64,000 nucleotides of DNA from Pseudomonas sp. R-28-1W-6 (GCF_009799925.1 NZ_WELK01000001.1:620001-684000); one strand, 5' to 3'; numbered from the stretch's first letter, positions 26,705 through 36,040 are shown. The notes: generated by a model not told the origin, from the sequence alone. Numbers and translations are program-made.

Positions 26705-27616
26705 ATGAGCAAAGTCAGTGTGCTGGTGGTGGACGACGCAACCTTTATCCGCGATCTGGTGAAGAAGGGGTTGCGCGACCATTTCCCCGGCATCCAGATC
26801 GAGGAAGCGATCAACGGGCGCAAGGCCCAGCAGATGTTGAGCCGGCAGGCGGTCGACCTGATCCTCTGCGACTGGGAGATGCCCGAGCTGTCTGGCCTGG
26901 AGCTGCTCAGCTGGTGCCGCGAGCAGGACAACCTGAAGGTCGTGCCCTTCATCATGGTCACCAGCCGCGGCGACAAGGACAACGTGGTCCAGGCCATCCA
27001 GGCCGGGGTCTCCGACTTCATCGGCAAGCCGTTTTCCAACGAGCAGCTGGTGACCAAGGTGAAGAAGGCCCTGCACCGCGCCGGCAAGCTGCAGGCGCTG
27101 ATGTCCAGCGCGCCGCCGAAGATGCTCAGCAGCGGCGCCTTCGCCAATGATTCCCTGGCCGCGCTGACCGGCGGCAATGCCGATGTGATCAAGCCGGCGG
27201 CCAAGGCCGCGACTCCCGCCCCCGGCTTCGCCAAGGCCGCCGCGCCCGCCGCCAAGGCGGCTGCCAGCGCCGCACCGAGCGGCCGTGGCCAGGGCCAGCT
27301 GCGCCTGCCCGGCGGCAACATGGCCTGCGTGATCAAGGCCCTGAGCATCAAGGAGGCGCTGCTGGTGGTCAAACGCGGCGAACCGCTGCCGCAGGTGCTG
27401 GAAAGCGCGGTGCTCGACCTGGAGCAGGGCGAGGCCGCCGAGACCGCCCGCCTGAACGGCTACCTGCACGCGGTGGCGGCGCTGGAGCCTACGCCGGCCA
27501 GCGAGTGGCTGCAGATCACCTTCAAGTTCGTCGACCGCGACCCGCAGAAGCTCGACTACCTGTCGCGCCTGATCGCCCGCGGCAGCGCGCAGAAGCATTT
27601 CGTCCCCGGCGCGTAG
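26705..27616 (+). CDS. Response regulator with C-terminal PilZ-like domain
   Basis: 303 residues. The N-terminal receiver domain (1-125) has acidic residues VVDDATFIRD, phosphoacceptor ILCDWEMPE (Asp about 59), Thr in MVTSRGDKDN and Lys in GKPFSN. An Ala/Pro/Lys linker (about 160-200) leads to a C-terminal beta-rich domain of about 100 residues that looks PilZ-like but lacks an obvious RxxxR or DxSxxG c-di-GMP motif. ATG 26705 follows AGGAGTGGCCG. No partner kinase is adjacent, though phoU is just upstream. The TAG stop lies inside a repeat. Confidence 0.75.
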   Translation: MSKVSVLVVDDATFIRDLVKKGLRDHFPGIQIEEAINGRKAQQMLSRQAVDLILCDWEMPELSGLELLSWCREQDNLKVVPFIMVTSRGDKDNVVQAIQAGVSDFIGKPFSNEQLVTKVKKALHRAGKLQALMSSAPPKMLSSGAFANDSLAALTGGNADVIKPAAKAATPAPGFAKAAAPAAKAAASAAPSGRGQGQLRLPGGNMACVIKALSIKEALLVVKRGEPLPQVLESAVLDLEQGEAAETARLNGYLHAVAALEPTPASEWLQITFKFVDRDPQKLDYLSRLIARGSAQKHFVPGA

Positions 27617-27707
27617 CTTGGGTTGAGGCGCGCAGCGCCGAAGCCCAACATGGGCGCAGCCCTGCCAGTGCGCGTTGGGCTTCGCTGCGCTCAACCTCAC
27701 CTACAGC
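27614..27707. repeat. GGTTGGGTTGA-family stem-loop repeat (copy B)
   Basis: TAGCTTGGGTTGAGGCGCGC, then GAAGCCCAAC, is mirrored by GTTGGGCTTCGCTGCGCTC, then AACCTCACCTA. Its first three bases are the TAG stop codon of the response regulator. It is the same family as 19425-19530. Confidence 0.85.
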
Positions 27708-27722
27708 GCTGTTCCTGCATGC

Positions 27723-27759
27723 AAAAAGCCGCTTCCACCGGTGAGGTGAAAACGGCTTT
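27723..27759 (-). terminator. Terminator of the CoA-transferase gene
   Basis: On the minus strand AAAGCCG, then TTTTCACC with GGTGGAAG inside, closes with CGGCTTT and runs into TTTTTGC. It is a stem-loop with a T-run, about 20 bp after the stop. Confidence 0.8.
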
Positions 27760-27777
27760 GGGGGCGGGGGAGCCGAC

Positions 27778-29271
27778 TCAGCCGGCCAGCATGCGTCCGC
27801 ACTCTTCCAGGTTGATGTGCCACTGCAGCGCCTCGCGCAGCAGGTGCGGGGTGTGCCCGCCCTTGGCGCAGGCGCGCTCGAAGTAGTCGTTCAGCGGCCC
27901 GCGGAAGTCCGGGTGCACGCAGTTGTCGATGATCACCCGCGCCCGCTCGCGTGGCGCCAGGCCGCGCAGGTCGGCCAGGCCGACCTCGGTGACCAGGATG
28001 TCGACGTCATGCTCGCTGTGGTCGACGTGGCTGACCATCGGCACCACGCTGGAAATCGCCCCGCCCTTGGCGATCGACTTGCTGACGAAGATCGCCAGGT
28101 GCGCATTGCGGGCGAAGTCGCCGCTGCCGCCGATGCCGTTCATCATCTTGGTGCCGCCGACGTGGGTCGAGTTGACGTTGCCGTACAGGTCGAACTCCAG
28201 TGCCGTGTTGATGCCGATGATGCCCAGGCGGCGCACCACCTCCGGGTGGTTGGAGATTTCCTGCGGACGCAGCACCAGCTTGTCCTTGTACTTTTCCAGG
28301 TTGCCGAACACCCGCGCGTTGCAGCGCTCGGACAGGGTGATCGAGCAGCCCGAGGCGAAGTTCATCTTGCCGGCGTCGATCAGGTCGAAGGTCGAGTCCT
28401 GCAGCACTTCGGAGTACATGGTCAGGTTGTCGAACGGCGAATCGATCAGGCCGCACATCACCGCGTTGGCGATGCTGCCGATGCCGGCCTGCAGCGGGCC
28501 GAGGTTGCTCGGCATGCGCCCGGCGGCCACTTCCTTCTCGAAGAAGGCGATCAGGTGGTCAGCGATGGCCTGGGTGTCGGCGTCCGGCGCGGTCACCGTG
28601 GAATAGGAGTCGGCCTGCTCGGTGATGACGATGGCGACGATCTTCGCCGGGTCGATGGGGATGGCGCTGCTGCCGATGCGGTCGTCCACGCGGGTCAGCG
28701 GGATCGGCGTTCGGGTCGGCCGGTAGGTGGGGATGTAGATGTCGTGCAGGCCTTCCAGGTTCGGGTTGTGCGCCAGGTTGATCTCGACGATCACGCGCTC
28801 GGCGAAGATGGCGAAGCTGGCCGAGTTGCCCACCGAGGTGGTCGGCACGATATGGCCCTGTTCGGTGATGGCCACCGCCTCGATCACCGCGATGTCCGGC
28901 TTCTTCAGCTGGTGGTTGCGGATCTGCTCGACGGTATCCGACAGGTGCTGGTCGACGAACATCACCTCGCCGGCATTGATCGCCCTGCGCAGGGTCGGGT
29001 CGACCTGGAACGGCATGCGCCGGGCCAGCACGCCGGCTTCGGTGAGCTGCTTGTCGAGGTCGTTGCCCAGGCTGGCGCCGGTCATCAGGCTGATCTGCAG
29101 CGGCTGGCGCTTGGCCCGCTCGGCCAGGGCGCGCGGCACCGCCTTGGCTTCGCCGGCGCGGGTGAAACCGCTCATGCCGACGGTCATGCCGTCCTCGATC
29201 AGATTGGCGGCGTCGGCCGCGCTCATCACCTTGGCCAACAGCGCGGGCAGGCGCACACGATCGCGATACAT
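27778..29271 (-). CDS. Acetyl-CoA hydrolase/transferase family protein (succinyl-CoA:acetate CoA-transferase type)
   Basis: 497-residue cytosolic CoA-transferase of the Ach1/AarC family, likely moving CoA between succinyl-CoA and acetate or a similar acid. The N-terminal half has GMTVGMSGFTRAGEAKAVP. The glycine-rich NLGPLQAGIGSIANAV and the glutamate in MYSEVLQDSTFDLI are typical, the Glu being the likely thioester-forming residue. The C-terminal half has VGGTKMMNGIGGSGDFARNA. ATG 29271 (MYRDRVRLP) is preceded by GAGG. Exact acid specificity is unknown. Confidence 0.9.
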   Translation of the reverse strand: MYRDRVRLPALLAKVMSAADAANLIEDGMTVGMSGFTRAGEAKAVPRALAERAKRQPLQISLMTGASLGNDLDKQLTEAGVLARRMPFQVDPTLRRAINAGEVMFVDQHLSDTVEQIRNHQLKKPDIAVIEAVAITEQGHIVPTTSVGNSASFAIFAERVIVEINLAHNPNLEGLHDIYIPTYRPTRTPIPLTRVDDRIGSSAIPIDPAKIVAIVITEQADSYSTVTAPDADTQAIADHLIAFFEKEVAAGRMPSNLGPLQAGIGSIANAVMCGLIDSPFDNLTMYSEVLQDSTFDLIDAGKMNFASGCSITLSERCNARVFGNLEKYKDKLVLRPQEISNHPEVVRRLGIIGINTALEFDLYGNVNSTHVGGTKMMNGIGGSGDFARNAHLAIFVSKSIAKGGAISSVVPMVSHVDHSEHDVDILVTEVGLADLRGLAPRERARVIIDNCVHPDFRGPLNDYFERACAKGGHTPHLLREALQWHINLEECGRMLAG

Positions 29272-29512
29272 GGGGGAACCTCGGGGCAGCGAAAACGAGG
29301 CCGGCAGTCTAGGCGCTGGGCGGGCCTCCGCCACTCATACCTAAGTCGAATGGATCGCTCTGTTCCGGGCTTTGCAGACGAGCGGTCGAATTCCGCCCTG
29401 GGGGCAATGCCGACTGTCGCACAGCCGCGCCCGCCGGCTCTCGCGCGGCCTGGGCGGCGCTGCTAGTCTTACTAACCCCCGGATAACCAAAAACCACTCG
29501 ATCCGTGAAGTC

Positions 29513-30409
29513 ATGCTAAGGCCTGTATTGCTCTTCTGCGCTCTGCTGCTGGCCGCCGGCCAGGCCAGTGCGCTGACCATCTACAAATACGTCGACGCCA
29601 ACGGCGTGGTGACCTATAGCGACAAGGCCGTGCCTGGCGCCCAGGTGTTCGTGTTCCGCGACCGCATGATCGAGCGCCTGGACAACCTGGTGAGGCTGGA
29701 AACCAAGAAGCATGACGCCGGCGAGACCCTGCTGATCCGCAACGACCTGTATGCCCCGGTGGAAATCGAGCTGAGCCTGAACCGCGTGGTCAACGCCTCC
29801 GGCGCCCCGGAGCAGCCGATCCGCTGGGTGCTGCCGCCGCGCAGCAAGATCCGCCTGGCCACCCTGGCCCCCGTCGATGCCAGCCAGCCGATGAGCTACA
29901 AGCCGCGCCTGCGCTACGCCATGGGCGACCCGCGGCTGCAGCCGCAGCTCTACCGCTATCCGCTGCCCTGGCGCGGCGGGCCGTTCAAGCTGACCCAGGG
30001 CGCCAACGGCCGCTACAGCCATTTCACCCCCAAGGGGCGCTATGCCCTGGATATCGCCATGCCGCAAGGCACGCCGATCGTCGCCGCGCGCGGCGGCATG
30101 GTGGTGAAGACCGAGAATCACCAAAGCGGCCGGGGCACCAACCCCTCCGGCAACTTCGTGCGCATCCTGCACGACGACGGCACCATGGGCGTCTACCTGC
30201 ACCTGCTGCGCGGCTCGGTGAGCGTGCACGAGGGGCAGCGGGTGGAGACCGGCACGCGCCTGGCCAGCTCCGGCAACACCGGCAACAGCACCGGCCCGCA
30301 CCTGCACTTCGTAGTACAGCGCAACGTCGGCCTGGCGCTGGAGTCGATCCCCTTCAACTTCGCCCAGCCGGTCGACAGCCTGCCCAACTTCGCCGTCGGC
30401 GGCGAGTAG
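29513..30409 (+). CDS. Secreted M23-family metallopeptidase with DUF4124 domain
   Basis: 298 residues: a signal peptide ([20 protein letters not shown]), a short DUF4124-type segment (IYKYVDANGVVTYSDKAVPG), a middle beta domain, then a LytM/M23 peptidase. Metal ligands are seen as RYSHFTPKGRYALDIAMP (His and Asp) and GPHLHFVVQ (HxH). It probably cleaves peptidoglycan peptides in the periplasm. The ATG at 29513 gives a normal signal peptide. It is divergent from the CoA-transferase gene, 241 bp away. Confidence 0.88.
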   Translation: MLRPVLLFCALLLAAGQASALTIYKYVDANGVVTYSDKAVPGAQVFVFRDRMIERLDNLVRLETKKHDAGETLLIRNDLYAPVEIELSLNRVVNASGAPEQPIRWVLPPRSKIRLATLAPVDASQPMSYKPRLRYAMGDPRLQPQLYRYPLPWRGGPFKLTQGANGRYSHFTPKGRYALDIAMPQGTPIVAARGGMVVKTENHQSGRGTNPSGNFVRILHDDGTMGVYLHLLRGSVSVHEGQRVETGTRLASSGNTGNSTGPHLHFVVQRNVGLALESIPFNFAQPVDSLPNFAVGGE

Positions 30410-30458
30410 GGCTGTTCTTCTGCCCCGTTTACGTCGCTGGTTAATTGCGGCAATGCCG

Positions 30459-30518
30459 TAGGGTGCGCCATGCGCACCAGAGGTTTCGGCGGAGCCAAGG
30501 TGCGCACGGCGCACCCTA
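30459..30518. repeat. Stem-loop repeat of the TAGGGTGCGC family (copy 6)
   Basis: TAGGGTGCGCCATGCGCACC (30459-30478) pairs with GGTGCGCACGGCGCACCCTA (30499-30518). It lies between convergent M23 peptidase and CorC-like genes. Confidence 0.88.
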
Positions 30519-30524
30519 CGCCGC

Positions 30525-31865
30525 TCAGTCCAGCTTGAGCACCTTGGCCAGCACGATCTTCGGCCCCTTCATCTTCTTGACGATGATGCGCAGGCCCTCG
30601 GTCTCCAGCACTTCCTCCTCTTCCGGCACGCGGTTGAGGCTTTCGTAGACCAGCCCGGCCAGGGTCTCGGCCTCGATGTGGTCGAGGTCGATGCCGAGCA
30701 GGCGCTCGATCTTGAACAGCGGGGTGTCGCCACGTACCAGCAGCTTGCCCGGCTGGTAGGCGAGGATGCCGCGCTCGGCCTTGTGGTGCTCGTCCTGGAT
30801 ATCGCCGACCAGGGCTTCCAGCACGTCTTCCATGGTCAGGAAGCCGACCACCTTGCCATCGGCCTCCTCGACCAGGGCGAAGTGCGCGCCGCCCTGGCGG
30901 AACTGCTCCAGCAGGCTGGACAGCGGCATGTGCTTGGTCACCCGCTCCAGCGGATGGAGCAGCTCGGTCAGCTTGAACTTGGACGGCAGCATTTCCAGCA
31001 GCGACAGCTGCAGCAGCAGGTCCTTGATGTGCAGCAGGCCGATGAAGTGGCCGGCTTGCTCGTCGTAGACCGGGAAGCGGCTGTACTTGTGGCGGCGGAA
31101 CAGGCTGAAGACATCCTCCAGCTTGGCGTCGCTGTTGAGGAACACCAGGTCCTCGCGCGAGTTGGCCCAGTCGACCACCTCCAGCTCGCCCATCTCCACG
31201 GCCGAGGCCAGCACGCGCATGTCCTGGTCGCTGGGGTCGCTGGCGCGGCTGGAGTGGAGGATCAGCTTGAGCTCGTCGCGGCTGTAGTGGTGCTCGTGGT
31301 GCGGGCCCGGCTCGCCCTGGCCGGCGAAGCGCAGGATGGCGTTGGCGCTGGCGTTGAGCAGGAAGATCGCCGGGTACATGGCCCAGTAGAACAGGTACAG
31401 CGGTACCGCGGTCCACAGCGACAGCAGCTCGGGCTTGCGGATTGCCCAGGACTTCGGCGCCAGCTCGCCGACCACGATGTGCAGGTAGGAGATGATGAAG
31501 AAGGCGACGAAGAAGGCGATGGCATGCACCAGCTTCGGCGAGTCGATGCCGGCGTACTCCAGCAGCGGGCCGAGCAGGTGGGCGAAGGCCGGCTCGCCGA
31601 CCCAGCCGAGGCCGAGGGAGGCCAGGGTGATGCCCAGCTGGCAGGCCGACAGGTAGGCGTCGAGCTGGTTGTGCACGGTGCGCAGGATGTGCCCGCGCCA
31701 GCCGTTCTGCTCGGCCAGGGCTTCGACCTTGGTCGAGCGCAGCTTGACCATGGCGAACTCGGCGGCGACGAAGAAGCCGTTGAGCAGAACGAGGAACAGG
31801 GCGAACAGCACGAGGCCGAAATCGGCGAAATAGGTGGCGGCGGTGTAACTAGGAGAAGGGTCCAT
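30525..31865 (-). CDS. CNNM/CorC-family membrane protein (DUF21, CBS pair, CorC_HlyC)
   Basis: 446 residues. The N-terminal DUF21 domain has about four helices (FGLVLFALFLVLLNGFFVAAEFAMVKLR is the signature start). A CBS pair (about 215-335) includes YSRFPVYDEQAGHFIGLLHI and GKVVGFLTMEDVLEALVGDI, and a C-terminal CorC_HlyC domain includes AETLAGLVYESLNRVPEEEE. Such proteins are linked to magnesium or cobalt efflux and resistance; older records call them hemolysins without evidence. ATG 31865 follows a poor ribosome binding site. It lies 107 bp downstream of phoR. Confidence 0.88.
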   Translation of the reverse strand: MDPSPSYTAATYFADFGLVLFALFLVLLNGFFVAAEFAMVKLRSTKVEALAEQNGWRGHILRTVHNQLDAYLSACQLGITLASLGLGWVGEPAFAHLLGPLLEYAGIDSPKLVHAIAFFVAFFIISYLHIVVGELAPKSWAIRKPELLSLWTAVPLYLFYWAMYPAIFLLNASANAILRFAGQGEPGPHHEHHYSRDELKLILHSSRASDPSDQDMRVLASAVEMGELEVVDWANSREDLVFLNSDAKLEDVFSLFRRHKYSRFPVYDEQAGHFIGLLHIKDLLLQLSLLEMLPSKFKLTELLHPLERVTKHMPLSSLLEQFRQGGAHFALVEEADGKVVGFLTMEDVLEALVGDIQDEHHKAERGILAYQPGKLLVRGDTPLFKIERLLGIDLDHIEAETLAGLVYESLNRVPEEEEVLETEGLRIIVKKMKGPKIVLAKVLKLD

Positions 31866-31972
31866 GGGGTCTGTGGTTGGCGAATGACCGCTAAAGGGTG
31901 GCGGCTGCTGCCGGCGAATGCAAGCCGCAAACGCCGGCGCCCTGGTTTCCGGTTGTGCTGGCCGGGGCCGGA

Positions 31973-33277
31973 TCAGCCACGGCGGATCACCTGTTGCGCG
32001 GGGAAGTGGCAGGTGAAGGTGCTGCCCTTGCCCAGGCTGCTGCTGATGTCCAGGCGGGCCCGGTGGCGCAGCAGCACATGCTTGACGATGGCCAGGCCGA
32101 TGCCGGTGCCGCCGGTGTTGCTGGCGCGGCTGGAGTCGACCCGGTAGAAGCGCTCGGTGAGGCGCGGCAGGTGCTTGGGTTCGATGCCGATGCCGCTGTC
32201 GGTCACGCTGAAGTAGGCGCCGTTGTCGTCGCCCCACCAGCGGATGCGGATCTCGCCTTCGTCCGGGGTGTATTTCACCGCGTTGAACACCAGGTTGGAG
32301 AAGGCGCTGCGCAGTTCGGCCTCGCTGCCCTTGAGCTTGACGTGAGCGTCGGCCTCCAGGCTGATGCGGTGGTGGCGGGCGCCGGACAGCGCCTGGGCAT
32401 CGTTCTTGATGGAGAGCAGCAGCAGGTCGACGGCCACCGGATGATTGTCCGAGGGATAGTCGGTGGCCTCCAGCTTGGCCAACAGCAGCAGGTCGTTCAG
32501 CAGGTTCTGCATGCGCGCGCCTTGTTGCTGCATCTGCTGCAGGGCCCGCAGCCAGCGCGGATTGACGTCCTCGACGTTGTCTAGCAGGGTCTCCAGGTAG
32601 CCGGCGATCACCGTCAGCGGCGTGCGCAGCTCGTGGGAGACGTTGGCGACGAAGTCCTTGCGCATCTGTTCCAGCTGATACAGGCGGGTGACGTCGCGCA
32701 CCAGCATCAGGTGTTCCTGGTTGCCGTATTGGGTGATCTGCAGTTGCAGGCGCAGGTGGTCGTTGACCGGCGAGGGCAGGTCGAGGGCATCCTGATAGTT
32801 GCCCTGCTCGAAGTATTCCTTGAAGCGCGGGTGACGCACCAGGTTGGTGATCGACTGGCCGCTGTCCTGCGGGGTCTTCAGGCCGAGCAGGGTTTCCGCG
32901 GCGCGGTTCCACCACTCCAGGTTGCCGTCGCTGTCGAGCATGATCACCCCGTCGCGCAGGGCGGCGGTGGATTCCTGCACGCGGTCGATCACCGCCTGCA
33001 GGCGCCCGCGCACGCGCTGGTCGCGGCGTTGCAGGTGGTAGATGTTGTCGAACACCTCGCCCCACAGGCCGTAGCCTTCCGGTGGCGCATCGTCGGGCTG
33101 GCGCTCGCGGAGCCACTGGTGCAGGCGCAGCAGCTGCTTGAGGTGCCAGGCCAGGTAGAGACCCAGGCCCACGGCCAGGCACCAGGCGTATTGCCCACTG
33201 ACCAGGCCCAGCAGGCCGCAGCCCGCCAGCAATAACAACAGGCGGCGCACCACGGCGCCGCGCCAGTTCTGATTCAC
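31973..33277 (-). CDS. phoR: Phosphate regulon sensor histidine kinase PhoR
   Basis: 434-residue membrane kinase for PhoB. Two hydrophobic stretches occupy residues 11-45 without a large periplasmic domain, as expected because it senses through Pst-PhoU rather than phosphate itself. A PAS domain (about 95-205, GVIMLDSDGNLEWWNRAAE) precedes the H-box with His215 in FVANVSHELRTPLTV. The ATPase domain has NLVFNAVKYTP, DSGIGIE and GTGIGLAIVKHV. It lies 43 bp after phoB on the same strand. Confidence 0.96.
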   Translation of the reverse strand: MNQNWRGAVVRRLLLLLAGCGLLGLVSGQYAWCLAVGLGLYLAWHLKQLLRLHQWLRERQPDDAPPEGYGLWGEVFDNIYHLQRRDQRVRGRLQAVIDRVQESTAALRDGVIMLDSDGNLEWWNRAAETLLGLKTPQDSGQSITNLVRHPRFKEYFEQGNYQDALDLPSPVNDHLRLQLQITQYGNQEHLMLVRDVTRLYQLEQMRKDFVANVSHELRTPLTVIAGYLETLLDNVEDVNPRWLRALQQMQQQGARMQNLLNDLLLLAKLEATDYPSDNHPVAVDLLLLSIKNDAQALSGARHHRISLEADAHVKLKGSEAELRSAFSNLVFNAVKYTPDEGEIRIRWWGDDNGAYFSVTDSGIGIEPKHLPRLTERFYRVDSSRASNTGGTGIGLAIVKHVLLRHRARLDISSSLGKGSTFTCHFPAQQVIRRG

Positions 33278-33320
33278 CTAGCGCGTCCTTTCAGTAACCG
33301 CAGCCGAACGCTATGGCGGC

Positions 33321-34010
33321 TCAATTCTTGGTGGAAAAACGATACCCGGTACCGCGTACCGTCTGGACCAGGTTCTCGTAGACCTCGCCGAGCGCCTTGC
33401 GCAGGCGACGGATATGCACGTCGACGGTGCGCTCCTCGACGTATACGTTGCCACCCCAGACCTGGTCGAGCAACTGGCCGCGGGTGTAGGCGCGTTCCTG
33501 GTGGGTCATGAAGAACTGCAGCAGGCGGTATTCGGTGGGCCCCATCTCGGCCGGCTTGCCGTCGATGGTGACACGGTGGCTGATCGGGTCGAGCAGCAGG
33601 CCGCCGACCTCGATCGGCGCCTCGCCGTCGCTCGGTGCGGCGCGGCGCAGCACGGCCTTGAGGCGGGCGACCAGTTCGCGCGGCGAGAACGGCTTGGTGA
33701 TGTAGTCGTCGGCGCCGACTTCCAGGCCCTGGATCTTGTTGTCCTCTTCGCCCTTGGCGGTGAGCATGATGATCGGGATGTCGTCGGTCAGCTCGTCGCG
33801 CTTGAGCCGGCGGGCCAGTTCGATGCCGCTGGTCCCAGGCAGCATCCAGTCGAGCAGGATCAGGTCCGGCTTGCGGTCGACGATCAGCGCGTGGGCCTGC
33901 TGGGTGTTTTCCGCTTCCATGCAATCGTAGCCGGCCATTTCCAGGGCCACTGCGATCATTTCGCGGATCGGTGCTTCGTCATCAACGATCAGGATGTTCT
34001 TGCCAACCAT
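33321..34010 (-). CDS. phoB: Phosphate regulon response regulator PhoB
   Basis: 229-residue OmpR-type regulator. The receiver domain has acidic residues VDDE, phosphoacceptor Asp54, Thr84 and Lys106, the positions known for E. coli PhoB. The winged-helix domain ends with [18 protein letters not shown] and [11 protein letters not shown] 34010 ([12 protein letters not shown]) was chosen because the receiver strand begins there; a longer frame reaches 34088. A Pho box lies upstream, implying autoregulation. Confidence 0.97.
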   Translation of the reverse strand: MVGKNILIVDDEAPIREMIAVALEMAGYDCMEAENTQQAHALIVDRKPDLILLDWMLPGTSGIELARRLKRDELTDDIPIIMLTAKGEEDNKIQGLEVGADDYITKPFSPRELVARLKAVLRRAAPSDGEAPIEVGGLLLDPISHRVTIDGKPAEMGPTEYRLLQFFMTHQERAYTRGQLLDQVWGGNVYVEERTVDVHIRRLRKALGEVYENLVQTVRGTGYRFSTKN

Positions 34011-34045
34011 GGACCGAGCCTCGGGTCGTCTGTCTTGCGCCGCAT

Positions 34046-34077
34046 TAGATAACGGAATTATTGCAGCGATGTGACAG
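34046..34077 (-). promoter_or_regulatory. Pho box and -10 of phoBR
   Basis: On the minus strand CTGTCAC (34077-34071), CTGCAAT (34066-34060) and CCGTTAT (34055-34049) repeat at 11-bp steps. TATCTA (34051-34046) is a good -10 box eight bases after the second heptamer, so the first two heptamers are probably the working PhoB site. Confidence 0.75.
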
Positions 34078-34109
34078 TGTGGCTGCATCCCGCGCCGGCG
34101 GCACCCGCT

Positions 34110-35000
34110 CTAGCGCAAGGCATAGTCGACGGCGATGCCGATCAGTACCGCCAGGCCGGCCCAGTGGTTGTGCAGGAAGGCGGCGAAGCAGGCCTGAGGT
34201 TCGCGCTGGCGGGTTTGCCAGAACTCCCAGGCGAAGCAGGCGGCGGCGCCGAACAGGCCGAGCAGGAACCACAGCCCTAAGCTGAAGCGTGCGCCGGCCA
34301 TGGCCAGGCACAGCAGGCTCAGGCCCTGCAGGCAGAGGATGATCAGCCGGTCGGCCTCGCCGAACAGGATGGCGGTGGATTTCACCCCGATCTTCAGGTC
34401 GTCCTCGCGGTCGGTCATCGCGTAGTAGGTGTCGTAGGCCACGGTCCACAGCAGGTTGGCCAGGTACAGCAGCCAGGCGGCGGTCGGCAGGCTGCCGCTC
34501 TCGGCGCTGAAGGCCATGGGGATGCCCCAGGAATAGGCCGCGCCGAGCACCACCTGCGGGTAGAAGGTGTAGCGCTTCATGAAGGGGTAGCAGGCGGCCA
34601 GGGCCAGGGCGCCGAAGGACAGCCAGACCGTGAAGGCGTTGGTCAGCAGCACCAGGCCGAAGCTCAGGGCCACCAGCACGGCGAACAGGCTCAGCGCCTC
34701 GCGGGAGCTGATCCTGCCGCTGGCCAGCGGGCGGTTGCGGGTGCGGCTGACATGGCCGTCGAAGTCGCGGTCGGCGAAGTCGTTGATCACGCAGCCGGCC
34801 GAGCGCATGAGGATCACGCCGAGGCTGAAGATGAGCAGGTTGCCCAGGCTCGGCACGCCCTTGGCCGCCACCCAGAGGGCGCCCAGGGTCGGCCACAGCA
34901 GCAGGTAGATGCCGATCGGCCGGTCCAGGCGCATCAGCTGGATGAAGTCCCAGGCCCGCGGGTGCAGGCGATTCAGCGATTGCAGCAGGGTGGTGTACAT
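34110..35000 (-). CDS. ubiA: 4-hydroxybenzoate octaprenyltransferase UbiA
   Basis: 296-residue integral membrane prenyltransferase attaching the polyprenyl tail to 4-hydroxybenzoate in ubiquinone synthesis. The first Asp-rich motif, [12 protein letters not shown], and the second, [12 protein letters not shown], bind Mg-pyrophosphate; eight to nine helices are visible. The length is typical. It lies 102 bp after ubiC on the same strand, so substrate maker and user are neighbours. Confidence 0.96.
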   Translation of the reverse strand: MYTTLLQSLNRLHPRAWDFIQLMRLDRPIGIYLLLWPTLGALWVAAKGVPSLGNLLIFSLGVILMRSAGCVINDFADRDFDGHVSRTRNRPLASGRISSREALSLFAVLVALSFGLVLLTNAFTVWLSFGALALAACYPFMKRYTFYPQVVLGAAYSWGIPMAFSAESGSLPTAAWLLYLANLLWTVAYDTYYAMTDREDDLKIGVKSTAILFGEADRLIILCLQGLSLLCLAMAGARFSLGLWFLLGLFGAAACFAWEFWQTRQREPQACFAAFLHNHWAGLAVLIGIAVDYALR

Positions 35001-35102
35001 CGGCGACTCTCCGGGCCAGGTGCGCCGATTATACGGTGCCGAGCGGCCCAGGAAATCGGCGGCTGCGCCGCCTGGGTCACGCTTGAGTGATCGGGGTGGG
35101 GG

Positions 35103-35648
35103 TTACCGCGCGGCCTGGGTCCAGAACGCCGGCAGGAACACTTCCGCCACCAGCACGCCGAGGCCGTCGCGGCAGAAGTTCGAGCGCCGCGCCCACAGGC
35201 GTTCCTCGCGCACCTCGCCGGGCAGCCAGGCGGCCGGGTAGCGGCAGGCCTGCAGCTCGCCGCGCTGGAAGGCACGGTCGCTGAACAGCAGTTCGCCCAG
35301 CGAGCGGCTGCCGAGCTTGCCCAGTTCGAAACCGGAGCCTTCCAGCGCACTGCGCGCCGCCACGCTGCGGGCGAATACCCAGGGCTGCTCGGCGCCGCGC
35401 AGGTACACCTCGCGCACCCAGCCGAGGCTGCCGGCCGGGACCTGCAGGCTGTGGCATTCATCGGCGCGCAGCACCTGCCAGCCTTGCACCAGCGGCAGTA
35501 CACTGAACTGGCCGGCGCTGAGGGCGTCCAGGCGCCGGGTCAGCGAGCCCTCATCGAACAGCCAGTCGCGCTGCAGGGCGGTGGGTGCAGGGTGCAGCTG
35601 GGCACAAGTGAACCAGCGTGGCGGATGGGCGAGGGCGGCGGATGGCAC
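35103..35648 (-). CDS. ubiC: Chorismate--pyruvate lyase UbiC
   Basis: 181-residue cytosolic enzyme cutting chorismate to 4-hydroxybenzoate and pyruvate, the first committed step of ubiquinone synthesis. Family residues include the VREVYLRG segment, with its ligand-binding arginine, and the LGELLFS strand; LWARRSNF closes the active site region. The start is ATG 35648. It forms a pair with ubiA. Confidence 0.92.
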   Translation of the reverse strand: MPSAALAHPPRWFTCAQLHPAPTALQRDWLFDEGSLTRRLDALSAGQFSVLPLVQGWQVLRADECHSLQVPAGSLGWVREVYLRGAEQPWVFARSVAARSALEGSGFELGKLGSRSLGELLFSDRAFQRGELQACRYPAAWLPGEVREERLWARRSNFCRDGLGVLVAEVFLPAFWTQAAR

Positions 35649-35823
35649 GGCGGACAGGCTTTGGCGGCGACAGACGGCGGCGAGCTTAGCATGCCGGGCC
35701 GCCAGGTAGACCGTCGTCGGGTACTTGCATGCAGGCGCGCATGTCAGTACAAAGCCTGCTGATTTTTTGACCAGGCAGCGCCCGCCAGAGGCGCCTGGTC
35801 CGGCCGATGACGAGGTGGATGTG

Positions 35824-35991
35824 ATGAAGAAGTGGCAATGTGTGGTCTGCGGCCTGATCTATGACGAGAGCCAGGGCTGGCCGGATGACGACATCGCTCC
35901 CGGTACGCGCTGGGAAGACGTTCCGGCCGACTGGCTGTGCCCGGACTGCGGCGTGGGCAAGGGCGACTTCGAGATGATCGAGATCGGCTGA
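35824..35991 (+). CDS. Rubredoxin
   Basis: 55-residue one-iron electron carrier. The four ligands are Cys6, Cys9, Cys39 and Cys42 in CVVCG and CPDCG, and the conserved [15 protein letters not shown] fits alkane-hydroxylase-type (AlkG-like) rubredoxins. The ATG at 35824 is three bases after an in-frame GTG. P. aeruginosa has two rubredoxin genes and a reductase gene nearby; only one rubredoxin is here and no reductase is next to it, so its reductase must be elsewhere. Confidence 0.94.
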   Translation: MKKWQCVVCGLIYDESQGWPDDDIAPGTRWEDVPADWLCPDCGVGKGDFEMIEIG

Positions 35992-36013
35992 TCGGCGCGC
36001 CTGCTGCACCCCG

Positions 36014-36040
36014 AACGGCGGCCCCTGGGCCGCCGTTTGC
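36014..36040 (+). terminator. Rubredoxin terminator
   Basis: AACGGCGGCCC (36014-36024) pairs with GGGCCGCCGTT (36027-36037) around a tiny CT loop, followed by TGC. An 11-bp perfect stem, weak T-run. Confidence 0.7.

Noticed and set aside
27817..29466. Plus-strand open frame of 549 codons opposite the CoA-transferase
   Set aside because: Same GC-rich shadow effect; low-complexity His/Gly/Val/Ala/Gln composition.
30525..31865. Hemolysin annotation for the CorC-like protein
   Set aside because: The DUF21-CBS-CorC_HlyC layout is shared by metal-transport-related proteins; nothing in it indicates a toxin.
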